From Pseudescherichia sp031979925 (lineage in GTDB: Bacteria; Pseudomonadota; Gammaproteobacteria; Enterobacterales; Enterobacteriaceae), in assembly GCF_031979925.1 (NCBI RefSeq), contig NZ_DALZFB010000003.1:375725-439724 (forward strand): 64,000 nucleotides of DNA, read 5' to 3'. Below are positions 43,111-52,257 of the stretch, in pieces. The notes below the pieces were generated by a model, which was given only the letters and a program-made list of their open reading frames with translations, searched no databases and was not told the origin of the DNA. The translations under genes and the position numbers were made by a program. Every line of letters starts with the position of its first letter. The first letter of the stretch is position 1.

Positions 43111-44277
43111 ATGAACTTACATGAATACCAGGCAAAACAGCTGTTTGCCCGCTACGGTTTACCCGCGCCGGTAGGCTATGCCTGCAACACGCCCCGCGAA
43201 GCAGAAGAAGCTGCCTCTAAAATCGGCAGCGGCCCGTGGGTAGTTAAGTGCCAGGTGCACGCCGGTGGCCGCGGTAAAGCGGGCGGCGTTAAAGTCGTTA
43301 ACAGCAAAGAAGAGATCCGCGCGTTTGCCGAGCACTGGTTGGGCAAGCGTCTGGTAACCTATCAAACGGATGCCAACGGCCAGCCGGTTAACCAGATCCT
43401 GGTGGAAGCCGCGACCGATATCGATAAAGAGCTCTACCTGGGCGCGGTAGTTGACCGCAGCTCCCGTCGCGTGGTCTTCATGGCCTCTACCGAAGGCGGC
43501 GTGGAAATTGAAAAAGTGGCGGAAGAGACCCCGCACCTGATCCACAAAGTGGCCCTCGATCCGCTGGCCGGCCCAATGCCGTACCAGGGACGCGAGCTGG
43601 CGTTTAAACTGGGCCTGGAAGGTAAGCAGGTTCAGCAGTTCACCAAAATCTTTATGGGCCTGGCGACCATCTTCCTTGAGCGCGACCTGGCGCTGATCGA
43701 GATTAACCCGCTGGTGATCACCAAACAGGGCGACCTGATCTGCCTCGACGGCAAACTGGGCGCTGACGGCAACGCGCTGTTCCGCCAGCCGGATCTGCGC
43801 CAGATGCGCGACCACTCTCAGGAAGACGCCCGTGAATCCCAGGCGGCACAGTGGGAGCTGAACTACGTTGCTCTCGACGGCAACATCGGCTGCATGGTTA
43901 ACGGTGCGGGCCTGGCGATGGGTACTATGGACATCGTTAAGCTGCACGGCGGCGAACCGGCGAACTTCCTTGACGTAGGCGGCGGCGCGACCAAAGAGCG
44001 CGTAACCGAAGCGTTCAAAATCATTCTCTCCGACGATAAAGTGAAAGCCGTACTGGTTAACATTTTCGGCGGTATCGTGCGCTGCGACCTGATTGCCGAC
44101 GGCATCATCGGCGCGGTGGAAGAAGTTGGTGTTAACGTTCCGGTCGTGGTTCGTCTGGAAGGTAACAACGCCGAACTGGGCGCACAAAAACTGGCTGACA
44201 GCGGCCTGAACATTATCGCAGCGAAAAGTCTGACGGACGCAGCACAGCAGGTTGTTGCCGCAGTGGAGGGGAAATAA
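43111..44277 (+). CDS. sucC: Succinyl-CoA synthetase beta subunit
   Basis: A 388-residue ATP-grasp protein. MNLHEYQAKQLFARYG opens it, KCQVHAGGRGKAGGVK is in the ATP-grasp fold, and GGIVRCDLIADGI lies in the subunit-interface domain. It makes ATP and succinate from succinyl-CoA with SucD. Its stop shares one base with the sucD start. Confidence 0.98.
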   Translation: MNLHEYQAKQLFARYGLPAPVGYACNTPREAEEAASKIGSGPWVVKCQVHAGGRGKAGGVKVVNSKEEIRAFAEHWLGKRLVTYQTDANGQPVNQILVEAATDIDKELYLGAVVDRSSRRVVFMASTEGGVEIEKVAEETPHLIHKVALDPLAGPMPYQGRELAFKLGLEGKQVQQFTKIFMGLATIFLERDLALIEINPLVITKQGDLICLDGKLGADGNALFRQPDLRQMRDHSQEDARESQAAQWELNYVALDGNIGCMVNGAGLAMGTMDIVKLHGGEPANFLDVGGGATKERVTEAFKIILSDDKVKAVLVNIFGGIVRCDLIADGIIGAVEEVGVNVPVVVRLEGNNAELGAQKLADSGLNIIAAKSLTDAAQQVVAAVEGK

Positions 44278-45146
44278 TGTCCATTCTGATCGACAAAAAT
44301 ACGAAGGTTATCTGCCAGGGTTTCACCGGTAGCCAGGGGACTTTCCACTCAGAACAGGCCATCGCCTATGGTACGCAGATGGTTGGCGGCGTAACCCCAG
44401 GCAAAGGTGGCACCACGCACCTCGGCCTGCCGGTGTTCAACACCGTGCGCGAAGCGGTAGAAGCGACTGGCGCAACTGCCACCGTCATCTACGTTCCGGC
44501 TCCGTTCTGTAAAGACTCGATTCTGGAAGCGATCGATGCAGGCATTAAGCTGATCATCACCATTACCGAAGGTATCCCGACGCTGGATATGCTGACGGTG
44601 AAGGTTAAGCTCGACGAAGCTGGCGTGCGCATGATCGGACCAAACTGCCCGGGTGTGATCACCCCAGGCGAGTGCAAAATCGGCATCATGCCGGGCCATA
44701 TTCACCAGCCGGGTAAAGTGGGCATCGTTTCCCGCTCCGGTACGCTGACCTATGAAGCGGTTAAGCAGACCACCGACTACGGCTTCGGCCAGTCTACCTG
44801 CGTCGGTATCGGCGGTGACCCGATCCCAGGCTCTAACTTTATCGATATTCTGAAGCTGTTCGAAGCCGACCCGCAGACCGAAGCGATCGTGATGATCGGT
44901 GAGATCGGCGGTAGCGCAGAAGAGGAAGCGGCTGCTTACATCAAAGATCATGTGACCAAGCCGGTTGTCGGCTACATTGCTGGCGTGACCGCGCCGAAAG
45001 GCAAGCGTATGGGCCACGCAGGGGCGATCATCGCCGGTGGTAAAGGCACGGCGGACGAGAAGTTTGCTGCGCTGGAAGCCGCAGGTGTGAAAACCGTGCG
45101 TAGTCTGGCAGACATTGGCGAAGCGCTGAAATCTATTATTAAGTAA
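44277..45146 (+). CDS. sucD: Succinyl-CoA synthetase alpha subunit
   Basis: A 289-residue CoA-binding protein. CQGFTGSQGTFHS binds CoA, and the phospho-His is in RMGHAGAIIAGG. With SucC it carries out substrate-level phosphorylation. It is the last gene of the sdh-suc operon; a terminator follows. Confidence 0.98.
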   Translation: MSILIDKNTKVICQGFTGSQGTFHSEQAIAYGTQMVGGVTPGKGGTTHLGLPVFNTVREAVEATGATATVIYVPAPFCKDSILEAIDAGIKLIITITEGIPTLDMLTVKVKLDEAGVRMIGPNCPGVITPGECKIGIMPGHIHQPGKVGIVSRSGTLTYEAVKQTTDYGFGQSTCVGIGGDPIPGSNFIDILKLFEADPQTEAIVMIGEIGGSAEEEAAAYIKDHVTKPVVGYIAGVTAPKGKRMGHAGAIIAGGKGTADEKFAALEAAGVKTVRSLADIGEALKSIIK

Positions 45147-45168
45147 ATAAAAAAATCTCGACATGGTT

Positions 45169-45192
45169 GGCCACCGCATGGTGGCCTTTTTT
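45169..45192 (+). terminator. Terminator of the sdh-suc operon
   Basis: GGCCACC (45169-45175) pairs with GGTGGCC (45180-45186) around GCAT and runs into six T, 22 bases after the sucD stop. Confidence 0.92.
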
Positions 45193-45350
45193 ATTGTCGA
45201 CACAAATGTTTTTTGAAATATTATATCTTTCTCAAATGTGTGTCTGGAAATAATAGATAGCGATCACGATATAGCGAATATTTTTGCTAAGCATGCGGGC
45301 GTAGTGATGAGAAGTGATAGGATATCGCCCAAAAATAGCAGGGAGGCGGT

Positions 45351-46271
45351 ATGCGTGGGAAGTTACCGAAAACAGAACTACTCATCACGTTTGAGGCCGT
45401 AGCACGCCATGAGAGCTACACTCGTGCGGCAGAGGAGCTGGCGCTGACGCAGAGCGCTGTGTTTCGCCAGATGGCAGCGCTGGAGGCGTTTCTTAATATC
45501 GAGCTGTTTAGCCATGCCAAAAAACGTATTTTCCTCAATGAAGCGGGGAAATATTATCTCGACATGGTGCGGGATACATTAAATAAATTTGAGCGTGACA
45601 CGCATGCTATTATGACCTGGCAGCCAACATCACGGGTAGTAGAGCTGGCGGTTAATCCTACGTTGAGCACCCACTGGCTTATTCCAAAGCTTGGTGAATT
45701 TAATAAAAGCTATCCCGATGTCGTAGTAAATATTAACTCGCTCGCCAGCGTAGGGGATTTTCTTAATCGCGACTATGATGCGGCCATCATGCGGGAGGAT
45801 TTCTGCCTCCCACTGGCTCGGGTCGACTATCTCTTTGAAGAGGAGCTACTGCCGGTTTGCAGCAGAACGTTACCGGGCTACGCCGGAAGGAGGATAACGG
45901 TCGAACGGCTGCTGGATAGCTTTACTCTACTGCATCAGAGCACGCGTATTGAGAGCTGGGCCGAGTGGTTCTCCCTCTCCGGTATCAGCAGTCCCAGAGT
46001 AAAGCAGGGGCCGCGTTTTGACCTTATCTCGATGCTGATTGCGGCCGTTCACTCGAGGCTGGGCGTCGCGTTGCTGCCGCGCTTTTCTGTCCAGCACGAT
46101 CTCGATAACGGCAGCATGGTCATTCCGTGTGATATGCCCATGCGTACCGGCAATCGCTTTATTCTGACCTGGCGGGACAACGGCGTGGAGTCAGGCGGAA
46201 TGCCGCTCTTCCGCGACTGGCTACTGAAAAAGTCAGCGGTCGAGCGGCATGCGCTACTTCAGGCTTTGTGA
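45351..46271 (+). CDS. LysR-family transcriptional regulator
   Basis: A 306-residue LTTR. The winged HTH is at about 5-65 (LLITFEAVARHESYTRAAEELALTQSAVFRQMAALEAFL), and a periplasmic-binding-protein-like effector domain occupies about 95-295 (ELAVNPTLSTHWLIPKLGEF). It looks GcvA/AmpR-like in the HTH region. It stands alone between sucD and the methylaspartate operon, and its 3' end overlaps the opposing mesaconase gene by 18 bases. It is the natural candidate to control that operon, although most LTTRs are divergent from their targets, so this is inference. Confidence 0.9.
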   Translation: MRGKLPKTELLITFEAVARHESYTRAAEELALTQSAVFRQMAALEAFLNIELFSHAKKRIFLNEAGKYYLDMVRDTLNKFERDTHAIMTWQPTSRVVELAVNPTLSTHWLIPKLGEFNKSYPDVVVNINSLASVGDFLNRDYDAAIMREDFCLPLARVDYLFEEELLPVCSRTLPGYAGRRITVERLLDSFTLLHQSTRIESWAEWFSLSGISSPRVKQGPRFDLISMLIAAVHSRLGVALLPRFSVQHDLDNGSMVIPCDMPMRTGNRFILTWRDNGVESGGMPLFRDWLLKKSAVERHALLQAL

Positions 46272-47912
46272 CGGGCAGCGGTGACAGCAGTGATGCTGCT
46301 CAAACTGCTGGTAAAAATTATGGCCTTTATCATCTACCAGGATAAAAGCAGGCATATCTTTTACCTCCATCATCCACACCGCCTCCATGCCCAGTTCGGC
46401 ATACTCTACGCAGCGCAGACTCCTGACGTACTCCTGTGCCAGCAGCGCCGCTGCGCCACCGATGCTGCCCAGACTAAAACCGCCGTGTCTGGCGCAGGCG
46501 TCGGTCACCTGCTGGCTGCGGTTGCCTTTCGATAGCATCACCAGACTTCCGCCAGCGGCCTGAAAGGCATCCACATAACCGTCCATCCGGCCACCGGTTG
46601 TTGGCCCCAGCGATCCTGAGATGCCCCCCTCCGGCGTCCTGGCGGGGCCAGCGTAGTAAACAATATAGTTCTTCATGTACTCGGGCAGGGCCACACCTGC
46701 GTCAAGCCGGGCCTTCAGTTTGGCATGGGCGATATCCCGGGCGACAATCAGAGGACCGCTCAGGGAGACGCGTGTCCCCACCGGATAGCGTGACAGCTCG
46801 GTCATGACTTCATTTAGCGGTCGGTTCAGATCGATTCTGATTTCGTTCGTGTGGCGAGGCACACGCAGCTTGTCGGGAATAAACCGTCCCGGATCGCGCT
46901 CCAGCTTCTCCAGCCAGATCCCGTGGCGATTGATTTTAGCTTTGATGTTACGGTCAGCGGAGCAGGAGAGGGCCAGCGCAATCGGGCACGAACCGCCGTG
47001 ACGTGGCAGACGAATTACCCGGATGTCGTGGGCAAAATATTTACCGCCAAACTGCGCACCGATGCCCAGCTCCCGGCTGGCGTTAAGCAGCGTTGTCTCC
47101 AGGTGCAAATCGCGAAACGCCCGGCCAAGCTCGTTGCCGCTGGTGGGCAGCGTATCGTAATACCTGGTCGAAGCCAGCTTGGCCACCTTCAGGGCCTGCT
47201 CGGCGGAGGTGCCACCAATAACAAAAGCGATATGGTATGGCGGGCAGGCAGCGGTGCCAAGCGCCTGCATTTTGGCCACTAAAAAGGGGATGAGTTTTTC
47301 CGGAGCAAGAATAGATCTGGTCTCCTGAAACAGCGCTGCCTTGTTAGCCGAGCCGCCGCCCTTGTTGATAAACAGAAACTGATATTCGTCCCCTGAGGTT
47401 GCCGCGATATCAATTTGCGCGGGCAGGTTAGTACCGGTGTTTACCTCAGTGTACATATCCAGCGGTGCGTTTTGTGAATAGCGCAGGCTGTGCTCCTGAA
47501 AGGTTTCATAGATCCCCTGGCTTAACGCCTCGGCATCGTTGCAGCCGGTCCAGATCGACTCTCCTTTTTCGGCTACGATGGTCGCAGTGCCGGTATCCTG
47601 GCAGTTGGGGAGGATCCCCCTGGCCGACACCTCGGCATTACGCAGTAGCTGCAGGGCAACATAGCGATCGTTGTCGCTGGCCTCAGGATCGTGCAGGATC
47701 GACGCGACCTGCTTAATATGCGCGGTACGCAAGAAAAAAGAGGCTTCATAAAAGGCCTGCTTCGCCAGCAGCGTTAATCCTTTTGGATCGACGGTAATTA
47801 GCGTTTTATTATCTGCTTCGTTGACCGATACATGTTGGTCGCTAACCAGATAATACTCGGTTGAGTCTTTATCACGAGGAAAAGGTTCTTGCCAGATAAA
47901 AGGTTTACTCAT
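46254..47912 (-). CDS. fumD: Class I fumarase/mesaconase (FumD-like)
   Basis: A 552-residue class I fumarase. The [4Fe-4S] cysteines are Cys104 (LPNCQDTGTA), Cys223 (AACPPYHIAF) and Cys317 (LSCSADRN). The family's TGTA, GGGS and SxGGR motifs are present. As the last gene of the glutamate mutase/methylaspartase operon it should hydrate mesaconate to (S)-citramalate. E. coli O157:H7 FumD, a mesaconase in a related cluster, is the closest precedent I know. Activity on fumarate is likely too. The C-terminal tail is Cys/His-rich (QHHCCHRCPSQ), beyond the usual end. The ribosome site GAAACCATT before ATG is weak. Confidence 0.85.
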   Translation of the reverse strand: MSKPFIWQEPFPRDKDSTEYYLVSDQHVSVNEADNKTLITVDPKGLTLLAKQAFYEASFFLRTAHIKQVASILHDPEASDNDRYVALQLLRNAEVSARGILPNCQDTGTATIVAEKGESIWTGCNDAEALSQGIYETFQEHSLRYSQNAPLDMYTEVNTGTNLPAQIDIAATSGDEYQFLFINKGGGSANKAALFQETRSILAPEKLIPFLVAKMQALGTAACPPYHIAFVIGGTSAEQALKVAKLASTRYYDTLPTSGNELGRAFRDLHLETTLLNASRELGIGAQFGGKYFAHDIRVIRLPRHGGSCPIALALSCSADRNIKAKINRHGIWLEKLERDPGRFIPDKLRVPRHTNEIRIDLNRPLNEVMTELSRYPVGTRVSLSGPLIVARDIAHAKLKARLDAGVALPEYMKNYIVYYAGPARTPEGGISGSLGPTTGGRMDGYVDAFQAAGGSLVMLSKGNRSQQVTDACARHGGFSLGSIGGAAALLAQEYVRSLRCVEYAELGMEAVWMMEVKDMPAFILVDDKGHNFYQQFEQHHCCHRCPSQSLK

Positions 47913-47936
47913 AATGGTTTCTCATTAATCTGTTTA

Positions 47937-49208
47937 TTATAACCGCGCCAGCTGCGACACTTTGCCACGGCATCCCTCCCCAAAATGTTCACCCTCCCAG
48001 CGGCTAACAAGTGCAGCACCCATTGCGTTACTCATTACGTTGGTAGCAGAGCGGCCCATATCGAGGAAGGGATCGACACCCATCAATAAAATCAGCCCGG
48101 CTTCCGGAATATTGAACTGGTTGAGGGTGGCGGCGATAACCACCAGCGAGGCGCGCGGCACCCCGGCCATGCCTTTCGAGGTCAGCATCAAAATAAGCAG
48201 CATGGTGATCTGCTCCCCCATGCTGAGATGAATATTGCACGCCTGAGCGATAAAAATAGTGGCGAAGGAGCAGTAGGCCATCGAGCCGACGAGGTTAAAT
48301 GAGTAACCAATCGGCAGAACGAAGCTGGCAATTTTCGGCGAGACGCCAAACTTCTCCAGCGCCTTCAACGTACCGGGAAAGGCCGCTTCCGAGCTGGAGG
48401 TGGTAAACGCCAGCAGGGCAGGTTCAGAGATCCCTCTGGTTAAGCGGAGAACGCAGGGACCAATAGTGGCGAAGGAAGCCCCGATCAGGATGACCCACAG
48501 CAGTCCAAGGGTCATATAGAACTCGCCCATAAAGATCCCGGCGCTGACCAGCACGCCCAGCCCGCGTTCTGCGATCATGGCGGAGATAGCGGCAAACACC
48601 GTGAAGGGGGCAAACAGCATAACGTAGCCGGTAATTTTGAGCATGACCTCAACCAGCGAGTCCAGCACATGGACAATGGGGGCACCCTTTTCACCAATAG
48701 CGGCCAGTCCGCAGCCTAAGAAGATAGAGAAGACGACAATCTGCAGCACCTCATTGCGGGCCATAGCGTCAACGATGCTGGTGGGAATAGCGTGTGAAAT
48801 AAAAACCTTAAAGGTAAATGGCTCAGACTTCAGCGCCGCCACGCTGGCAGCATCGTGGGCAACAAAGTTAATTCCGTCACCCGGCTGGAAAATATTGACA
48901 ATAACCAGGCCTAAGGCAATGGAGATCAACGAGGCGCAAATAAACAGGAGCAGAGTTTTAGAGAAAATTCGCCCCAGCGTTTTTGCATCGCCCATTTTTG
49001 CAATCCCAACCACCAGGGTTGAGATAATTAACGGCGCGATGATCATTTTAATTAGCCGCAGAAATATTGCGGTCAATATAGATATGTCCTGTGAGTAGGT
49101 CTTAGCTGTCTCTGCCGTGGCTACAGTATTAATAATAAATCCGGCAATAATACCCAGTACCAGACCCGCGATAATCATCGTGGTTAAGCTTTTCGACTTC
49201 ATTTTCAC
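47937..49208 (-). CDS. Dicarboxylate/amino acid:cation symporter (GltP/DctA family)
   Basis: A 423-residue DAACS transporter. About eight membrane helices and two hairpin loops are seen, with the serine-rich loop TTSSSEAAFPGTL and GMAGVPRASLVVIAATL. NVMSNAMGAALVSRW near the end carries substrate residues. It lies in the methylaspartate operon, so it probably imports glutamate or a C4/C5 dicarboxylate such as mesaconate or citramalate. It starts 119 bases after the DUF4387 gene, the only sizeable gap in the operon. Confidence 0.9.
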   Translation of the reverse strand: MKMKSKSLTTMIIAGLVLGIIAGFIINTVATAETAKTYSQDISILTAIFLRLIKMIIAPLIISTLVVGIAKMGDAKTLGRIFSKTLLLFICASLISIALGLVIVNIFQPGDGINFVAHDAASVAALKSEPFTFKVFISHAIPTSIVDAMARNEVLQIVVFSIFLGCGLAAIGEKGAPIVHVLDSLVEVMLKITGYVMLFAPFTVFAAISAMIAERGLGVLVSAGIFMGEFYMTLGLLWVILIGASFATIGPCVLRLTRGISEPALLAFTTSSSEAAFPGTLKALEKFGVSPKIASFVLPIGYSFNLVGSMAYCSFATIFIAQACNIHLSMGEQITMLLILMLTSKGMAGVPRASLVVIAATLNQFNIPEAGLILLMGVDPFLDMGRSATNVMSNAMGAALVSRWEGEHFGEGCRGKVSQLARL

Positions 49209-49327
49209 TCCATCGGATTGAGGCGCTGGTAGCGCAAAGATTAGGTTTTCAATTTTGTCTAATGACCAGCAAGTTTTAGAATGGGGTACGCAGCGGCGTA
49301 CCCCGTAGAGGGTTATGGTTATCTGCG

Positions 49328-49645
49328 TTAAATATCAAAAACGATGTCCAGTAACGGCGCATGTTGCTGTGCGCCATAGACGTCGTTATCTCCTCTGTTA
49401 CCCGAGACGGTGCTCCTCGGTAAAATAGCTTTGACAGCGTTGGCCGGATCGAACCAGATAAGACGGGGAAGGTGCTTCTCATCAAGATTGTACAGATCTG
49501 CAATAAGCTGCGCGGTCAACTGCCCGGAGGCTTTAACCGCCAGATAGTCACTCTGCTGTTTAAAGAGAATATCCAGTACCAGCTCATAGGGTCCGGCATT
49601 TTTAGACCGGATAACTAAGGCCAAAGAACGTATGGACTGTTTCAT
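49328..49645 (-). CDS. DUF4387 (AtuA-associated small) protein
   Basis: A 105-residue protein matching the DUF4387 family: SIRSLALVIRSKNAGPYELVLDILF near the start and LPRLIWFDPANAVKAILPR in the middle. It overlaps the AtuA-like gene by 4 bases. In many genomes the two domains are fused, so they likely form one enzyme. No function is known. Confidence 0.78.
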   Translation of the reverse strand: MKQSIRSLALVIRSKNAGPYELVLDILFKQQSDYLAVKASGQLTAQLIADLYNLDEKHLPRLIWFDPANAVKAILPRSTVSGNRGDNDVYGAQQHAPLLDIVFDI

Positions 49646-51012
49646 GCCTGTACTCCTTCCGGCGTGACCTGTTCAAGGAAGAAGGGAAACTGCAACGCCT
49701 CGCTCGCTTCAATAAGGTGATAGATAGAGAATTCATAGACCGCGCCGCACTGGACGTCCGAGGGCGAAAAGGGGAATGCTAAATTGCCTGCCGTGGCGAT
49801 CCGGCCATCGTAGCCGTAGTGCAGCAGCGTTGAGCGCACCAGCGAGCAGACGCTGTTAGCAAGCTGCTGGTGAGGGGCTACCACATCGAGAACAATCCCC
49901 AGTTCGTGTCCGGCCTGCGGTAGGGGTTCATGATCGCCCATCACGCCGTTTTTGCCGTAGAGATGGAAGGTGATGCGGATCTCTTCTGCATTTAGGCTCA
50001 GGTTGCCGACGACGCTGGACTTCACCTCCTCGAGGATGGTCTCAATCCCGGCAATCATGATAGGATCGCGGACCCCGGCGATGGTCAGACAACGGTAGCC
50101 TACCAGCCGAGCGCCCTCGAGTTTTAACCGGTAGGGCGTGGTCTCGTGGCGCGAGCCGCTGACGTAGACCTCTCGCTCATTGACCGCTTTGAAGGTACAG
50201 GCCTGCAAATTAAGCATGCCGCCCGGGCCGGGTAGAAAGTAGGGGTCTGACTTTTCATACAGCGTATGGGCCGCCGCCGAGGTTTCGGTAAACTTCCGCT
50301 TCGGGTTAAACACTTTCAGGGTGAAACCCTGTTCGTCAAGGATCCCCATGGCGCAGTCCGATCCCGATCCTGGCGTGGCGGCAATAGCGGCGCACTCAAG
50401 GATCTTCCCACAGTGCAGCGCCAGCCCCTCATCAAAACCCTGCATCATCGGCAATGCCGCAAAGCAGGCCGGATCGTATGCCCGGCCGCCCAGCACCACT
50501 TGTGCACCGGCCGCCAGCGCCTGCTGAAAAGGTTCGACGCCCATCTGCGCGACGATGGAGGTACTGTCATCAATATCCTGATGGGTTAGCGGCGGAACAA
50601 AGTCGAGGGCGGTGATGTTGCCTGCATCCAGCGCCTGGTGAACAATCTCCTTATCAACGTCTGCGGGTATCGTTGCGAGGGTGAATGAAAGCTGCTCTTC
50701 ACGGGCGATCTCCAGTACGATCTCACGACACCATGCGAGATGCGGAGCTGCGCCTGAGCCGCCCGCCGTACCAATAACCACCGGAATACCCTGCTTAACG
50801 CCGGCCGAGATCATGTAGCGCAAATCGCGCTTCACCCCGGCGCGATCGGTAAAAGGTTTTCCCGCACCAAGATAGTGTGGACCAGGATCGGACGAGCCTG
50901 CATCCACGGCGATCAGATCCGGCGATTCAGCCAGCGCGCTTAAAAAGCTCTCTTCCGGAAAGCCGTAGCCGAGAATAGCGGTCGGGGACAGGATCTTAAA
51001 CGTCTTTGCCAT
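49642..51012 (-). CDS. AtuA-like (DUF1446) protein
   Basis: A 456-residue protein of the AtuA/DUF1446 family, named for acyclic terpene utilisation in Pseudomonas. Seen: AVDAGSSDPGPHYLGAGK, VVIGTAGGSGAAPHL, VLGGRAYDPACFAALP and GPGGMLNLQACTF. The start follows the methylaspartase gene by 3 bases. The operon lacks a recognisable citramalate lyase or CoA transferase, so this protein with DUF4387 may handle citramalate or an intermediate of the pathway. That role is inference. No cofactor motif is obvious. Confidence 0.8.
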   Translation of the reverse strand: MAKTFKILSPTAILGYGFPEESFLSALAESPDLIAVDAGSSDPGPHYLGAGKPFTDRAGVKRDLRYMISAGVKQGIPVVIGTAGGSGAAPHLAWCREIVLEIAREEQLSFTLATIPADVDKEIVHQALDAGNITALDFVPPLTHQDIDDSTSIVAQMGVEPFQQALAAGAQVVLGGRAYDPACFAALPMMQGFDEGLALHCGKILECAAIAATPGSGSDCAMGILDEQGFTLKVFNPKRKFTETSAAAHTLYEKSDPYFLPGPGGMLNLQACTFKAVNEREVYVSGSRHETTPYRLKLEGARLVGYRCLTIAGVRDPIMIAGIETILEEVKSSVVGNLSLNAEEIRITFHLYGKNGVMGDHEPLPQAGHELGIVLDVVAPHQQLANSVCSLVRSTLLHYGYDGRIATAGNLAFPFSPSDVQCGAVYEFSIYHLIEASEALQFPFFLEQVTPEGVQA

Positions 51013-51015
51013 CGC

Positions 51016-52257
51016 TTAGCTCCTTGCCTGAAGGAGCGCAAGGGTGCGCTGCATTTCGTTGAAGACAATGTTAAGACCCTCATCGAAACCCATGCCGGGC
51101 TTAATTAACATACGCATGGGACGGGCGGCGAGAGCGACGTGAACGCAGGTTCTGGCGCTTACCTCCGTCTCGTTACAGGTCCCGCCCTGGTAGGCCTCCA
51201 TGCCGTGCTTGTTGCAGTAGAGCACCGCATCAACAATATTGTGGATGCTGCCCAAATCGGGCGTCTTAATCTGCACCATGTGACAGCTGCCAGCGTCGGT
51301 AAAGTCAACGATATCCTGATAGGTGTTGCACCACTCGTCGGCAACGATTTTGACCTTAGATCCGAGCTTCGTCAGCTCGCGGGTGATTGCCGTCAGGAGG
51401 CGGATCTGATCGGCTTTGTTACCTGCATCAACTGGCCCCTCAATATAGAGCGGCAGACCCTGAGTCTCTCTCTCCAGGCTGGCGATATAGTGCGCGCAGC
51501 GCTGCGGGTCTTGATCGAATATCAGGCCAATCGTGCCGTAGACATCAATGTGCAGGGTAGGGTGATAACGCGGACTGGTGCGCAGCGTCATTACGCGGTT
51601 TGCCAGCTAGCGTACGTATTCGCGTAGCTTTTCACCGTCGTGGCCCAGCTTCTCTTCCACATTATTAATCAGTGCGTGGGGCAGGACGTTAACGCCCTTG
51701 AGGATCATTTTATCGACGGCGATGTAGCGATCATCTCCGCTTTGACCAAAGAGCGGGATTGGCTCGGCAACCGTAGGCAACTGCCACTCGTCAGCAATAA
51801 CCTCCGTTTTTAGCCGGCCCGTTGCCAGTGCGGCGGCATCCAGCAACGCCTGTGACAGGCCATAGCGAACCGCGGTGTACAGCAGTTTGCCTTCAATACG
51901 CAGGTTGTCAAAAAAGCGCGCGTTGGGCAGGAAAGCCTGCACGTCGCGACCCTCAAGTAGCGGCTTGATATGATCGTTAAGCCACGGGATAAAATTTGCC
52001 GCCAGGAAGAGGGGATCGCGCCCACCGGCCCCGGAGTACTGCACCGCCGCACAGTCACCTACGGCAACGGCCCCGTTCTCCAGGATCAGCTGCACGCAGA
52101 CGCACTCTCCGGCCTGGCGTACCGAAGTGAAGCCCGGCGTCACCGGTTGGCCGGTATAGATAAAGCCGTCATGACCGGCACCGTTCTTGATGGCTTGCTG
52201 ATCGTCAAAGTAGAAGGAGGAGTAACCTGCGGTAAAAAGCGCCTGTTTAATTTTCAT
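51016..52257 (-). pseudogene. mal: 3-Methylaspartate ammonia-lyase with one in-frame amber codon
   Basis: The coding stretch is 414 codons, giving 413 residues plus stop, the length of Citrobacter amalonaticus methylaspartase. Codon 217 (51607-51609) is TAG where that enzyme has Trp (TGG); one transition explains it. Residues on both sides match: His194 before it, and Asp238, Glu273, Asp307, Gln329 and Lys331 after it, all at the family positions. The reading frame is unbroken otherwise. The enzyme deaminates 3-methylaspartate to mesaconate. The gene is either recently inactivated, read through by an amber suppressor, or a sequence error. The next in-frame ATG (51591) could restart only the C-terminal part. 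It overlaps glmE by 4 bases. Confidence 0.85.
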
